Shown: positions 15,661 to 25,431 of the stretch, piece after piece
Position numbering within the stretch: position 1 is the first letter of the stretch
How the letters are laid out: each line of letters opens with the position of its first letter
Assembly: GCF_004361065.1 (NCBI RefSeq)
Contig: NZ_SELT01000014.1
Location: 1-64,000 of the forward strand
Direction: 5' to 3'
DNA length: 64,000 nucleotides
Source of the DNA: Cognatilysobacter terrigena
GTDB lineage: Bacteria; Pseudomonadota; Gammaproteobacteria; Xanthomonadales; Xanthomonadaceae
Notes under the pieces: model-generated
Seen by the model: the letters and a program-made list of their open reading frames with translations, nothing else
Databases searched by the model: none
Told to the model about the DNA's origin: nothing
Translations under genes and position numbers: made by a program

Positions 15661-17535
15661 TCAGCCGCGAACGGCGCCGAGCAGCGTCTGGAACATGGTT
15701 TCGGCGGTGGAGATGACCTGCGCCGCGGCCTGGTAGGCCTGCTGGTAGCGCAGCATGTCCGCCGCTTCTTCGTCGAGGTTCACGCCGGATACGGAGTCGC
15801 GTTCGGCGGTGATCTGGTCGTGCAGCACCTGCTGCGCATCCAGGTTCATCTGCGCATTCGACGATGCCGAACCGACACGTGCGGTGATGCGCGACAGGCC
15901 CGTCGTCATGCCGGTCGTACCGCCGTCGAGCACGGTCTTGTCGTCGAGCGTGGCGAGCAGGCGCGCGTTGCTGTTGTCGGTCGACTTGGCCGGCGTGCGC
16001 GCGAGCGAAAACGAATCGCCGGCGCCCGGCGTGCCGTCGAGCTTCATCGACCAGCCGTTGCCGGTCACGGGCTGACCTGGGGTATAGAGCTGCGGCGCGC
16101 CGCCATCGACGGTGTAGTGCGTGGCGTCGATGAAATCGACCTGCGCCGTGGTGAACGAGGCGAACTGCGTGGGGTCGGTCACCGACATCGTGCCCGGCTT
16201 CGCGTTGCCGAGATTGGTCGGGTCGACCTTCGCGGTGAGCGGCGATGCCGCAGCGATGCGGTTCGGATCCTTCTGGATCAGCTGGATCGAACCCGCGGCT
16301 TCGGACGTCGGGCGCAACGTGAACTTGTCGCCGTTCGCGGCGGCGCCGCTGACGACGAGCGAAACGCCTTCGACCACCAGCGGATTCGCCGCCGTGCCCG
16401 TGCCCGTCATCGTGAGCGGTTCACCGGTGCCGGAGCGGAATGCGCCCCACGTGCCGCCGCTGAAACGCAGTTCGACGTCCGAACCCTTGAGCGCGCTGAG
16501 ATCGGTGACGCTCGCGGTGAACGACGCCGTGCCGGTGTTCATCGCGCTTGAATTGACGGGCGGCGCGGGAACCGAGAACAGGCCGGCGCCCGCAGTGCCG
16601 GTGTAGTCGACGCCCGCGCGGTTCTGCGTGTTCATCGACATCGCGAACGCGGTCGCCATGCGGCCGAGGTCGGCGCGCGCGGGATCGAGCACGCGCTCGC
16701 GGAATTCGAGCAGGCCGCCGATCTCGCCCGACACCGAGCCGGATTGCAGCTTCACCGGGCCGCCGGGCGTGTCCATCGACAGCACCTTGCGGTCGGCGCG
16801 GTACGGATCCTGCGCGAGCGTCAGCTTTCCGGCGCGCGCACCGAGCACCAGCGCCTGGCCGCCGCTGAAGACGTTGAGCGCGCCGTCGTCCTGCGCGACC
16901 ACCTGCGCGCCCGTGAGCGAGGCGAGCTTGTCGATGCGCAGGTCGCGCTGGTCGATGAGGTCCGGGCTCGCGTTGGCGCCGGACGTCGTGATCTGCTGGT
17001 TGAGCTTGGCGATCTCGGTCGCGAGCTGGTTGGCGACGTCGACCTGCGCGGCCAAGCGCTGGTCGGATTCCGTGCCCATCGAGGTGAGCTGCGAATCCAC
17101 CGCCCGGAAGCGCGCGGCGAGCTGGTCGCCGGAATCGAGCATGGCCTGGCGGGCGATGCTGGAGCCGGGCTCCGACACCACGCCTTTCACCGCGCTGTAG
17201 AAGTTCGACCACGGCGTCGCAAGACCGGTCGACGTGTTGCTGAAAAGCCCGTCGAGGCGGTCGGAATAGCCGGTGAGCTGTTTCAGGCGACCGAGTTCGC
17301 CGCTGCTGTCGGCCTGTCGCGCGAAATTCAAGCCATCCGCGAGGCGCTGCAGCTTCTGGATCGATACGCCCGCGCCGACGTAACCCGCGCCGGTGTTCTG
17401 CCCCGGTCGCGCCTCGAGGTCGACGCGCTGGCGTGAGTAGCCCTCGGTGTTGACGTTCGCAACGTTGTGGCTGACGGTGCCGAGCGCGCGCTGGAAGGCG
17501 AGCAGGGCGCTGGTGCCGGTGGTGAGCACGCTCAT
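15661..17535 (-). CDS. flgK: Hook-filament junction protein FlgK (HAP1)
   Basis: The 624 residues start with the rod/hook family signature (FQRALGTVSHNVANVNTEGY) and end in the helical HAP1 C-terminus (EEAADMLRYQQAYQAAAQVI). The length is typical for Xanthomonadaceae. The start lies 3 bases after the flgJ stop, so translation is probably coupled. It forms the junction between hook and FlgL. Confidence 0.95.
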   Translation of the reverse strand: MSVLTTGTSALLAFQRALGTVSHNVANVNTEGYSRQRVDLEARPGQNTGAGYVGAGVSIQKLQRLADGLNFARQADSSGELGRLKQLTGYSDRLDGLFSNTSTGLATPWSNFYSAVKGVVSEPGSSIARQAMLDSGDQLAARFRAVDSQLTSMGTESDQRLAAQVDVANQLATEIAKLNQQITTSGANASPDLIDQRDLRIDKLASLTGAQVVAQDDGALNVFSGGQALVLGARAGKLTLAQDPYRADRKVLSMDTPGGPVKLQSGSVSGEIGGLLEFRERVLDPARADLGRMATAFAMSMNTQNRAGVDYTGTAGAGLFSVPAPPVNSSAMNTGTASFTASVTDLSALKGSDVELRFSGGTWGAFRSGTGEPLTMTGTGTAANPLVVEGVSLVVSGAAANGDKFTLRPTSEAAGSIQLIQKDPNRIAAASPLTAKVDPTNLGNAKPGTMSVTDPTQFASFTTAQVDFIDATHYTVDGGAPQLYTPGQPVTGNGWSMKLDGTPGAGDSFSLARTPAKSTDNSNARLLATLDDKTVLDGGTTGMTTGLSRITARVGSASSNAQMNLDAQQVLHDQITAERDSVSGVNLDEEAADMLRYQQAYQAAAQVISTAETMFQTLLGAVRG

Positions 17536-17538
17536 CGG

Positions 17539-18534
17539 TTACGCACTCCCCAATGCGGCGAGCGCGCGGCGCATCGTGGCGCCGTTCGCGATCGCGGTGA
17601 TCTTGTGGGCGTACGACGGGTCCGTCGCATAGCCCGCGTGCTGCAGTGCCGACGCGAAGGCATGCGCGTCATCACCCGTGCCGCGCGCGTTCGCGTAACG
17701 GCTGCCGCCGAGCAGGCGCGCGTAATCCGAAAAGCTGTCGGCGGGCGTCGAGTACGCGCGGAAGTTCGCGCGCTGGCTCTGGCGCACGCCGTCGACGTAT
17801 TCGTGCGTGGCCGACGCGACGCTCTTGCCGCCCCAGCTGCCGCCGGCCTTGATGCCGAAGAGGTTGTGCGAGACGTTGCCGTTGCCGCCGACGAGCTTGC
17901 GGCCCCAGCCGGTTTCAAGCGCAGCCTGCGCGATCAATGCCTTCGCGGACACGCCGAGTTGCTCCGCGACCTTCTTCGCGTGCGGCCACAGCGACTTCAC
18001 GAACGCTTCGGGGCTGCTGCAGTCCATCGGCGTCAGCGGGCCGCAGGCGTCGCTGTTCGTCGAGGCGGTGCTGGCGACGGGCGTCGCGGGCGTCGCCGGC
18101 GCGGCCATCATGTTCATCGACACGCCGCTGCTCGACGGCGCGAGCTGCAGCGAGTCACCGAGCGTCATCGGCGCGAAGCCCGACGGCGCGGCCAACGGAA
18201 TCGAGCTGCCCATGGGGCGGGCGAGGGGCAGCGGGCCCTGCACGGCGGGCGTCGACGTCGACTGCCCGGTGCTGCGCTCCAGCTGGCGCATGATCATCGG
18301 CGCGAGGCCAAGGCCGCGGCCCTTCGTCAGCTCCTTGGCGAGCTGGCTGTCGTACATCTCGCGATAGGTCGTGTCGCCGCCGGACAGCGGATCGCCGCTC
18401 GATGTGGCGCGCATCGACTTGATGAGCATCGTCGCGAACTGGGTTTCCAGTTCCTTCGAAGCCTTTTCCATGGCGGGCCTCGACGTCGATTGCGTCGTGG
18501 CGTGGTCCAGGGCGATGGCGGTCTGCAGGCGCAT
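17539..18534 (-). CDS. flgJ: FlgJ: rod-cap protein with peptidoglycan hydrolase domain
   Basis: The 331 residues combine an N-terminal rod-scaffolding domain (KELETQFATMLIKSMR, TYREMYDSQLAKELTKG) with a C-terminal glucosaminidase domain (about 170-310). The catalytic region is ALIAQAALETGWGRKL, with its Glu. It opens the cell wall for the growing rod. Start choice is open. ATG 18534 has no Shine-Dalgarno and lies at the predicted +1 of a sigma-54 promoter, so it would be leaderless. ATG 18471 has GAGG six bases upstream and would give 310 residues. A sigma-28 site lies further upstream. Confidence 0.92.
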   Translation of the reverse strand: MRLQTAIALDHATTQSTSRPAMEKASKELETQFATMLIKSMRATSSGDPLSGGDTTYREMYDSQLAKELTKGRGLGLAPMIMRQLERSTGQSTSTPAVQGPLPLARPMGSSIPLAAPSGFAPMTLGDSLQLAPSSSGVSMNMMAAPATPATPVASTASTNSDACGPLTPMDCSSPEAFVKSLWPHAKKVAEQLGVSAKALIAQAALETGWGRKLVGGNGNVSHNLFGIKAGGSWGGKSVASATHEYVDGVRQSQRANFRAYSTPADSFSDYARLLGGSRYANARGTGDDAHAFASALQHAGYATDPSYAHKITAIANGATMRRALAALGSA

Positions 18535-18545
18535 GTCGGGAACGA

Positions 18546-18561
18546 TGCAAGCGGTGTGCCG
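18546..18561 (-). promoter_or_regulatory. Sigma-54 promoter for flgJKL
   Basis: On the - strand CGGCACACCGCTTGCA has the invariant GG and GC at the right distance (consensus TGGCACG-N4-TTGCW). The expected start falls at about 18535, directly at the first flgJ ATG. Confidence 0.7.
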
Positions 18562-18630
18562 GTGGGCGGGAGTTCCTGCGGTCGAGCGTGATGAACGGGA
18601 AAATCGGGCGAAGCGGCGGTCTCCACGCCG

Positions 18631-18657
18631 TTATCGGCGCGGCGTCCGCTTTCCTTG
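18631..18657 (-). promoter_or_regulatory. Sigma-28 promoter candidate upstream of flgJKL
   Basis: On the - strand CAAG-N15-GCCGATAA carries a perfect sigma-28 -10 box and a weak -35. With the sigma-54 site at 18546-18561 it would give flgJKL both early and late expression. Confidence 0.5.
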
Positions 18658-18715
18658 GCGGGTGCGCGATGTGACGGCTGTTCGTATTCAGCGAATGACC
18701 GTCGGAAATCCGGCG

Positions 18716-19984
18716 TCAGATGACTTCGAGTTCGGCCTTGAGCGCGCCGGCGCGCTTGAGCGCCTCGAGAATCGCGACGATGTCGCCCGGCGCCGCGCCG
18801 ACCGCATTCACCGCGCGAACGATCGCGTCGAGCGACGTGCCGCCCTCGAACTTGAACATGCGGCCGCCGGTCTGCGTCGCCTGGATCGTCGACTGCGGGA
18901 CGACGGCCGTGCCGCCACCCGCGAACGCGTTCGGCTGGCTGACCTGCGCCGATTCGGTGATCGACACCGTGAGCGAGCCGTGCGACACCGCCGCCGGCAT
19001 CACGCTCACGTTGCCACCCATCACCACGGTGCCGGTGCGTGAATTCACGATGACCTTGGCCGCGGCTTCGCCCGGCGAGACGTCGAGCGATTCGAGCTGC
19101 GCGAGGAACGCGATGCGATCCATCGCGGGCGGCGAGATCTCGATGGTCACACCGTCGACCGCACGCGCGTGGCCCGGGCCGAACGTGCGATCGATCGCGG
19201 AGACGATGCGCGCAGCGGTCGTGAAGTCGGAATCGTTGAGGTTGAGCGTGACCGCGCCACCCTGCGGATTGCCGGGCACCGCGCGTTCGACGATCGCGCC
19301 GTTCGGAATTGTGCCGGCGTTGGTCGCGTTGACCTGGATGCGCGAGCCGTCCTTGCCGCCCGCGCCGAAACCGCTGATCACGAGTGAACCCTGTGCGACC
19401 GCGTAGACCTGCCCATCGGCGCCCTTGAGCGGCGCCATCAGCAGCGTGCCGCCGCGCAGCGAACCGGCGTTGCCGATCGACGACACGGTGACATCGATGT
19501 TCTGGCCCGGCTTTGCGTACGGCGGAAGTTCCGCACTGATCGCGACCGCAGCGACGTTCTTGAGCTGCGGGTTCACGCCCGGCGGGATGGTGACGCCGAG
19601 CTGGTCGAGCATCGACTTCAACGACTGCACGGTGAACTGTGTCTGCGACGTGCGATCGCCCGAACCGTCGAGACCGACGACGAGGCCGTAGCCCACGAGC
19701 GGGTTGCCGCGAACGCCTGCGATCTGCGCGAGGTCTTTGATGCGTTCGGCGTGCGCGGGCGAGCCGACCAGCAGCATCGCGGCGACCGCGAACAGCATCT
19801 GCAAACGCGGCATCGCAGCGCGGCGCAGCGGCGCGCGCGTGACACCGAATTCCGCATCGCGCGCGGCGTCGAGTTCGAACGGATCGGCCACGCGCGTGAG
19901 CGGCGCGAAGCCCGGCGCGGGTCGCGGAATCGCGACGGGCGTGTTCTGCTGCACCAGTCGACGCCAGATCGAGAGAAGGTTCAT
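18716..19984 (-). CDS. flgI: Flagellar P-ring protein FlgI
   Basis: The 422 residues (from ATG 19984) include a signal peptide ([20 protein letters not shown]) only at residues 58-77. The mature FlgI domain follows, starting [20 protein letters not shown]. FlgI forms the periplasmic P ring. ATG 19984 has GAGG 8 bases upstream, overlapping the flgH stop. ATG 19813 has no visible ribosome site but gives a normal signal peptide. If the first start is used, the protein has an unusual 57-residue N-terminal extension before the signal sequence. The family assignment is certain and the start is not. Confidence 0.93.
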   Translation of the reverse strand: MNLLSIWRRLVQQNTPVAIPRPAPGFAPLTRVADPFELDAARDAEFGVTRAPLRRAAMPRLQMLFAVAAMLLVGSPAHAERIKDLAQIAGVRGNPLVGYGLVVGLDGSGDRTSQTQFTVQSLKSMLDQLGVTIPPGVNPQLKNVAAVAISAELPPYAKPGQNIDVTVSSIGNAGSLRGGTLLMAPLKGADGQVYAVAQGSLVISGFGAGGKDGSRIQVNATNAGTIPNGAIVERAVPGNPQGGAVTLNLNDSDFTTAARIVSAIDRTFGPGHARAVDGVTIEISPPAMDRIAFLAQLESLDVSPGEAAAKVIVNSRTGTVVMGGNVSVMPAAVSHGSLTVSITESAQVSQPNAFAGGGTAVVPQSTIQATQTGGRMFKFEGGTSLDAIVRAVNAVGAAPGDIVAILEALKRAGALKAELEVI

Positions 19985-19994
19985 CGTCGCGGCC

Positions 19995-20762
19995 TCAGTA
20001 CGGCATCAGCGCGGAGTTGAAGAAGCGATCCAGCCAGCCCATCGCGTTGCTGCGCGACACTGGGCCGCGCCCGCCGTAGACGATCTTCGCGTCGGCGACG
20101 CGCTCGGAGCTGATGGTGTTGTCGGCGGAGATGTCGGACGTGCGCACCACGCCCTGGAACTGCACGACCTCGTCGCCCTGGTTCAGGCGCAGCTTCTTCT
20201 CGCCCGAAACGAGCAGGTTGCCGTTGCCGAGATCCTGCACGACGGTGACCGACACCGTGCCGTCCAGCGAATTGCTCTGCTTGGTGTCGCCCGCGCCGTT
20301 GAAGCCGCGCTTGCCGTCGACGCCCACCTGCAGGATGTTCTTGCCCTTGTACGTGACCGACTGGCCGGCGATCGTCGGCGCGGCGAGATCGATGCTCGAC
20401 TGCTTGTTGATCGCGGTGCTGGTCTTGGTCGACGCCGTGGTCGTTTCGACGAGGATGATCGTCAGCAGGTCGCCGACGTCGCGCGCCTTGTTGTCCTGGA
20501 ACAGACGCATCGTCTTGGTGCCGGTCGCGCCCGCGTTGCTGTAGATCGAGCCGCCGCCGTCGCCGGTGGTGGTGACCATCGCGACCGGTTGCATTGCTGG
20601 CTGCTGCGCCTGCGCACGCATCGCCGTCTGCGCGGCCATCTGCGCATGGATCTGCTGCGACGTCGGCACGGACGGATCCTGCTGGAACGTGCGCACGTCG
20701 CCCATGGCGGTGGCGCAGCCCGTGAGCGAGGCGAGGGCGCAGAGGAGGGCGAGCGTCTTCAT
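19995..20762 (-). CDS. flgH: Flagellar L-ring protein FlgH (lipoprotein)
   Basis: The 255 residues start with a lipoprotein signal ending LTGC (Cys16). The FlgH core follows ([20 protein letters not shown], and [20 protein letters not shown]). The L ring sits in the outer membrane around the distal rod. A Gln/Ala-rich spacer (about 40-65) precedes the core. It lies 9 bases after flgG and 10 bases before flgI. Confidence 0.95.
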   Translation of the reverse strand: MKTLALLCALASLTGCATAMGDVRTFQQDPSVPTSQQIHAQMAAQTAMRAQAQQPAMQPVAMVTTTGDGGGSIYSNAGATGTKTMRLFQDNKARDVGDLLTIILVETTTASTKTSTAINKQSSIDLAAPTIAGQSVTYKGKNILQVGVDGKRGFNGAGDTKQSNSLDGTVSVTVVQDLGNGNLLVSGEKKLRLNQGDEVVQFQGVVRTSDISADNTISSERVADAKIVYGGRGPVSRSNAMGWLDRFFNSALMPY

Positions 20763-20771
20763 CGCGAAGCC

Positions 20772-21557
20772 TTACAGGTTCTGGTTGAGATAGCCGAGCA
20801 TGTTGTCGACGGTGGAGATCGCCTTCGCGTTCGTTTCGTACGCGCGCTGCGTCTCGATCATCGACACGAGTTCTTCGACGACGTTGACGTTCGAGCCTTC
20901 GACCGAACCCTGCACGAGCGTGCCGAGGCCGGACGTGCCCGGATTGCCTTGCTGCGGCGGACCGCTGGCACCGGTTTCGGCGTAGAGGTTTTCGCCCTTG
21001 GCTTCGAGGCCCGCGGGATTCACGAAGTCGACGAGCGTGAGCGAACCGACCTGCACCGGTGCGGCCTGGCCCGCGACCTGCGCGGTGATCGTGCCGTCCG
21101 AACCGATGGTGACGCTCTGCGTGCCCTGCGGCAGCGTGATGCCGGGCTGCACCGGATAGCCTTCGTTCGTGACCATCTCGCCCTGCGAGTTGATCTGGAA
21201 CGAGCCGTCGCGTGTGTACGCGGACGTACCGTCAGGCATCAGTACTTCGAAGAAGCCGCGACCGTTCACTGCGACATCGAGCGCGTTGCCCGTGTTGGAA
21301 AGATTGCCCTGCGCGAAGCTCTTCGCGGTCGATGCGACGCGTACGCCGGTACCGATCTGCAAACCCGAGGGCAGCTGCGTCTGCTCCGACGTCGAACCGC
21401 CCGGCTGGCGAACGGTCTGATAGAGGAGATCCTCGAAGTTCGCGCGATCGCGCTTGAAGCCGGTCGTGTTGACGTTCGCGAGGTTGTTGGAGATGACCGA
21501 CATGCGCGTCTGCTGCGCGTCGAGGCCGGTCTTGGCGATCCACAAAGCCTGTGTCAT
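20772..21557 (-). CDS. flgG: Flagellar distal rod protein FlgG
   Basis: The 261 residues have the rod signature at the N-terminus ([20 protein letters not shown]) and the conserved C-terminal helix ([20 protein letters not shown]). The length is typical. It is part of flgFGHI, expressed from the sigma-54 site before flgF. Confidence 0.96.
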   Translation of the reverse strand: MTQALWIAKTGLDAQQTRMSVISNNLANVNTTGFKRDRANFEDLLYQTVRQPGGSTSEQTQLPSGLQIGTGVRVASTAKSFAQGNLSNTGNALDVAVNGRGFFEVLMPDGTSAYTRDGSFQINSQGEMVTNEGYPVQPGITLPQGTQSVTIGSDGTITAQVAGQAAPVQVGSLTLVDFVNPAGLEAKGENLYAETGASGPPQQGNPGTSGLGTLVQGSVEGSNVNVVEELVSMIETQRAYETNAKAISTVDNMLGYLNQNL

Positions 21558-21569
21558 GACGGTTCTCTG

Positions 21570-22319
21570 TTACTTCGAGGAGAGCAGCGAATTGCCGCTG
21601 CGGGCGTTCTCGTCACCGCTTTGCAAGACGCGTACCTGCATCTCGAACTGGCGGCTGTACTGGATCATCGACACGAGCATGTCGGTCGGGTTCACGTTGC
21701 TGCCTTCCACCGCGCCGCTTACGAGCGACGTGCCCGCGGCCTGCGGCGGATCCTCCGCGCCCGGCTTCGCGCGCATCAGGCCGTCGTCGCCACGCACGAG
21801 GTCGGACGTCTTCGCTTCGACGACCTTGATGCGGCCGGACTCGGTGATCGTCGACGCGGGTTGCCCCTGCGGAACGATCGAGATCGTGCCGTCGCCGGCG
21901 ATGGTCAGCGTCTGGTACGGCGGGATGGAGAGCGGTGCGCCGCCGGCGTCGAGCACGGGGAGGCCGTTCGACGTGGTGAGCAGGCCGTTCTCGGTGAGCT
22001 TGAGGTCACCGGCGCGCGTGTAGGCGGTGGTGCCGTCGGACGCCTGCACCGCGAGCCACCGATCCTGGTGCAGCGCGACGTCGAGTTCGTTGCCGGTGTT
22101 GATCAACTGGCCCGCGGCGCTGGAGACGCCGGCCATCGTGGGCACGGTCGCCACGCGCGACGAGAGCCCCTGGCCGAGCACGGGCGCGGCCTTCGTCGCC
22201 ACCAGCTGCTGCTGGAAGCCGACGGTGTCGGCATTCGCGAGGTTCTGCGCGACGCTGGCCTGCGCGCGCAGCGAAGCGCTGGCGCCGGTCATGGCGATGT
22301 AGAGCGACTTGTCGATCAT
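21570..22319 (-). CDS. flgF: Flagellar proximal rod protein FlgF
   Basis: The 249 residues begin MIDKSLYIAMTGASASLRAQ, the usual FlgF start. The frame is open upstream to 22367 but that part is not conserved. The C-terminal rod motif (MLVSMIQYSRQFEMQVRVLQ) is present. A sigma-54 promoter at 22363-22378 gives a leader of about 33 bases, so flgF starts a new transcription unit. Confidence 0.94.
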   Translation of the reverse strand: MIDKSLYIAMTGASASLRAQASVAQNLANADTVGFQQQLVATKAAPVLGQGLSSRVATVPTMAGVSSAAGQLINTGNELDVALHQDRWLAVQASDGTTAYTRAGDLKLTENGLLTTSNGLPVLDAGGAPLSIPPYQTLTIAGDGTISIVPQGQPASTITESGRIKVVEAKTSDLVRGDDGLMRAKPGAEDPPQAAGTSLVSGAVEGSNVNPTDMLVSMIQYSRQFEMQVRVLQSGDENARSGNSLLSSK

Positions 22320-22362
22320 GCGAAGCCCTGCGGGCAGGCGGCTCGGGCCGATACAAGCCTTA

Positions 22363-22378
22363 GGCAAGGGATGTGCCA
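22363..22378 (-). promoter_or_regulatory. Sigma-54 promoter for flgFGHI
   Basis: On the - strand TGGCACATCCCTTGCC matches the -24/-12 consensus at every key base. The predicted start is about 22352. Confidence 0.8.
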
Positions 22379-22484
22379 GCGGGTGTGCGACGGCCGCTTG
22401 GACGATGTGATGGAGCGGATGCGCCGCGCCGCGCCGCGTCGCCGACGTCCGAACGCGAATGCGCGTTGCTGCACGGCGGCCATC

Positions 22485-22519
22485 AAAAAAAGAAGGGCCG
22501 CCCCAAACCGCGGGCGGCC
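22485..22519 (-). terminator. Rho-independent terminator after flgE
   Basis: On the - strand GGCCGCCC-GCGGTTTG-GGGCGGCC forms a stem followed by CTTCTTTTTTT. It lies about 33 bases after the flgE stop and separates flgBCDE from flgF. Confidence 0.85.
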
Positions 22520-22551
22520 GATCCCATTTCCTCCCCCGAGGAAACTCTTTA

Positions 22552-23775
22552 TCAGCGGATGTTGATCACGGTCTGCGTGATCTGGTCCTGCGTCGTGATC
22601 ATCTGCGCGTTCGCCTGGAAGTTGCGCTGCGCGGTAATCATGTTCACGAGCTGCTCGGTGAGGTCGACGTTCGACGACTCGAGCGCGCCGCCCTGCACGT
22701 TGCCGAATTCCGCCGTACCCGCCGCGCCGCGCATGGGCTGGCCGGATTCCGATGTCTCCGCCCACGCGTTGTCGCCGAGCGGCTGCATGCCCTGCGGATT
22801 CGAGAAGTTGGTGACGACCACCTGGCCCAGCGGCGTCGACACGCCGTTGGTGTAGCGCGCCTGCACCACGCCGTCCGAACCGACTTCGATGCCGGTGAGG
22901 CGACCGGTCGTGTGGCCGTCCTGCGTCAGTGCGGCGACGCTGAAGTTGCTGCCGTACTGCGTCGAGTTGCCGACGTTGAGCGTGATGTTCATCGGCGCGG
23001 CGCCGGTGGTCGGCGTGTACGCGGGCAGCGTGATGTTGCCCGGCGCGACCGGCGAAGTCAGCGTGCCGGTGGTCGAATACTGCAGCGTCTGCGCGCCGCC
23101 GACGGCGGTGCCGTCGATCGTCGTGTACGCCTGCCACTCGTTCGGGTTCGCCGTCTTGACGAAGTACAGCGACTGGCTGTGCGATGCGCCGAGCGAGTCG
23201 TACACGGTCATCGACGTCGTGTAGTTGTACGAGGTCGGATCGGCCGGATTGAACGTCGCCGTCACCGGAACGCTCGCGTTGCCCGGCAGGTTCGTGCCGA
23301 CGGCGACGTTCGACGTCGCGAGCGGCGGCGAATCGCCGGAATCGAGCTGCAGGTCGGACATGCGGCCCATGTCGAAACCGCTGCCGCTGGCGTCCGGCAG
23401 ATACACCTGCAGGCGCTGGCCCGACGGATTGACGACGAAGCCGTCCTTGTCGGTGCCGAAGTTGCCGGCGCGCGAGTAGACGGTCGTGCCGTTCGCGGAC
23501 AGCGTGAAGAAGCCCTTGCCGTTGATGGCGAGATCGAGCGCCTTGCCGGTGTTCTCGATCGTGCCCTGCGAGAACTGCTGCGCCACGCGCTGCAGGCGGA
23601 CGCCCGCGCCGATCGTGTTCTTCGACAGGCCGTAGGCCGACGTCGGATACACATCGGCGAACTCGGCGCGCGACTGCTTGAAGCCCGTCGTGTTCGAGTT
23701 GGCGATGTTGTTCGACGTGACGTTGAGGTCGGACTGGGCCGCGTTCATGCCGCTCAGCGAAACTCGGAAGCTCAT
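22552..23775 (-). CDS. flgE: Flagellar hook protein FlgE
   Basis: The 407 residues start MSFRVSLSGMNAAQSDLNVT with the rod/hook signature SNNIANSNTTGFKQSRAEFA. They include the hook D1/D2 domains and end with the conserved helix QLVNMITAQRNFQANAQMI. ATG 23775 is set by homology, since the open frame extends upstream through flgD sequence. It is followed by a strong terminator. Confidence 0.95.
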   Translation of the reverse strand: MSFRVSLSGMNAAQSDLNVTSNNIANSNTTGFKQSRAEFADVYPTSAYGLSKNTIGAGVRLQRVAQQFSQGTIENTGKALDLAINGKGFFTLSANGTTVYSRAGNFGTDKDGFVVNPSGQRLQVYLPDASGSGFDMGRMSDLQLDSGDSPPLATSNVAVGTNLPGNASVPVTATFNPADPTSYNYTTSMTVYDSLGASHSQSLYFVKTANPNEWQAYTTIDGTAVGGAQTLQYSTTGTLTSPVAPGNITLPAYTPTTGAAPMNITLNVGNSTQYGSNFSVAALTQDGHTTGRLTGIEVGSDGVVQARYTNGVSTPLGQVVVTNFSNPQGMQPLGDNAWAETSESGQPMRGAAGTAEFGNVQGGALESSNVDLTEQLVNMITAQRNFQANAQMITTQDQITQTVINIR

Positions 23776-23810
23776 GGAATCACCCCTGGATATGCGTGCG
23801 ACGTGTCGGG

Positions 23811-24467
23811 TCAGCCGATGCGGCGGACGGAGGAAAGCGGTTGCGGGCCGATGCCGCGCAGGTTGAGCATCAGGCCGTTGGCTTCGATCGACACGCTGTC
23901 GACGTGCGACGACACGCGCGTCGACAGCGCCTGCGTCGACGCGCCGGTGCCTGTGGTTGCCTTGATCGTGTACGTGCCGGCGGGCGCGGTTGCGCCGCTC
24001 GACGTCTTGCCGTCCCATTGCCACGCGACGCTGCCGGCGCCGTTCGCTTCGATCGGCACGCGGTCGACGATCTGGCCGGATGCGTCGGTGATCTCGAGCG
24101 TGATCGGACCGGACGACGTCGCGACGACTTCGCCGCTCATGCCAGCGCCCGCATCGAGCTGCACGGTGTCGGTGTCGATCAGCGCGTCGTGGCCGACGAG
24201 CGATGCGGCGCGCAGCGTCTGGTCGGACTCCATGACATTCGCGACGGAACCCAGCGCGTCCTGCATGCCGTTGATGCCCTGCACGGTGGAGAACTGTGCG
24301 AGCTGGCCCAGCATCTGCGTGCCGTCGAGCGGCTTGAGCGGATCCTGGTTCTTGAGCTGTTCGGTCATCAGCTTGAGGAAGTCGGCCTGGCCGAGCGTCT
24401 CCTTCTTGCTGAGCGGCGTGACGCCGTATGACGACAACGCGTCGGTGGTGGAGCCCACGGTACTCAT
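23811..24467 (-). CDS. flgD: Flagellar hook cap / assembly protein FlgD
   Basis: The 218 residues carry the N-terminal FlgD motif (LGQADFLKLMTEQLKNQDPL, then QLAQFSTVQGI) and the C-terminal FlgD Ig/Tudor-like domains (GSVAWQWDGKTSSG). FlgD caps the growing hook. It lies between flgC and flgE with short gaps in a single operon. Confidence 0.95.
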   Translation of the reverse strand: MSTVGSTTDALSSYGVTPLSKKETLGQADFLKLMTEQLKNQDPLKPLDGTQMLGQLAQFSTVQGINGMQDALGSVANVMESDQTLRAASLVGHDALIDTDTVQLDAGAGMSGEVVATSSGPITLEITDASGQIVDRVPIEANGAGSVAWQWDGKTSSGATAPAGTYTIKATTGTGASTQALSTRVSSHVDSVSIEANGLMLNLRGIGPQPLSSVRRIG

Positions 24468-24486
24468 GCGGAAAGTCCTCTACGGC

Positions 24487-24894
24487 TCATCGGCCGAGGT
24501 TGAGGGTTGCGACCGCGAGCTCCTTCGCGGTGTTGAAGACCTCGACGTTCGCCTGGTAGCTGCGCGAGGCGGAGATCATGTCGACCATCTGCGCGACCGG
24601 ATCGATGTCCGGCGCGTACACGTAGCCCTTGTCGTCGGCGAGCGGATTGCCCGGCTCGTAGCGCTTGAGCGGCGCGGCGTTGGATTCGGTGACGGTCTGC
24701 ACCTTGACGCCGGCGAGTGCGGGATCGCCTTCGACAGGCGTCGCCTCGAACACAGGCATCTTGGCGCGGAAGGTGTCCTCGGCCTTGCCGGACACCGAGT
24801 TGGCGTTGGCGAGGTTGGAGGCGACGGTCGACAGGCGCACCTGCTGCGCGCCCATGGCGCTGCCGGCGACGTCGAAGATGGGCAGGTTGCTCAT
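24487..24894 (-). CDS. flgC: Flagellar proximal rod protein FlgC
   Basis: The 135 residues contain the rod motif (VRLSTVASNLANANSVSG) and the FlgC C-terminus (MVDMISASRSYQANVEVFNT). The size is normal. It lies 13 bases after flgB in flgBCDE. Confidence 0.95.
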   Translation of the reverse strand: MSNLPIFDVAGSAMGAQQVRLSTVASNLANANSVSGKAEDTFRAKMPVFEATPVEGDPALAGVKVQTVTESNAAPLKRYEPGNPLADDKGYVYAPDIDPVAQMVDMISASRSYQANVEVFNTAKELAVATLNLGR

Positions 24895-24907
24895 GGCTTA
24901 TGCGTCC

Positions 24908-25279
24908 TCACTGCCCGGTGATCGCGGTGAGCATCGTGCGCACCTTCGATTCGACGAAGTTGAGCGTCGCGCGGTACTCGAGCGAGGCCTGCGCGAACGC
25001 GGCCTTCGCGCGCTCACCGTCGACGGTGTTGCCGTCGAGACTGGGCTGCGACGAGGGCGCATCGAACTGCGCACCGGTCGCGGCGGCGTTGATGGGATCG
25101 GTCCCGACGGCGTCGGCGGCCGGCGCCATTGCGGCGGTCAGCGCCTTGGTGAAGTCCATGTCCTGGGCGCGGAAGCCCGGGGTATCGGCGTTCGCGATGT
25201 TCGCGGACAGCAGCTGCAGCCGTTGCTCGCGCAGGGCGAGGGCGGTGCCGTGGATGCCGAGGAAGGATTCGGTGGCCAT
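24908..25279 (-). CDS. flgB: Flagellar proximal rod protein FlgB
   Basis: The 123 residues have the rod signature LLSANIANADTPGFRAQDMD. ATG 25279 has a strong ribosome site (GGAGGGG) four bases upstream. It is the first gene of flgBCDE and has a sigma-54 promoter at 25316-25331. Confidence 0.95.
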   Translation of the reverse strand: MATESFLGIHGTALALREQRLQLLSANIANADTPGFRAQDMDFTKALTAAMAPAADAVGTDPINAAATGAQFDAPSSQPSLDGNTVDGERAKAAFAQASLEYRATLNFVESKVRTMLTAITGQ

Positions 25280-25315
25280 GTGCCCCTCCGGGGGCGGGAT
25301 GTCGGAGGGGATTAG

Positions 25316-25331
25316 GCAAGGGGTGTGCCAG
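25316..25331 (-). promoter_or_regulatory. Sigma-54 promoter for flgBCDE
   Basis: On the - strand TGGCACACCCCTTGCC is a near-perfect -24/-12 element. It predicts a start at about 25305 and a 26-base leader with a good ribosome site. FleQ with RpoN is the expected activator pair. Confidence 0.82.
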
Positions 25332-25431
25332 CGGGTTCTGGCGGCCGCTTGGGGGCCGAGCCGTGGACGCTGGGCAGTGGGTTACTGCCGCTTGGTCGAG
25401 ATCATGTGGCTGGCGGCTCCGGCTCGCCGCC

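Noticed and set aside
19704..22565. A long + strand frame (about 953 codons) opposite flgI, flgH, flgG and flgF
   Set aside because: It is a shadow of the GC-skewed codon positions of the genes on the other strand, with no conserved motif or ribosome site.
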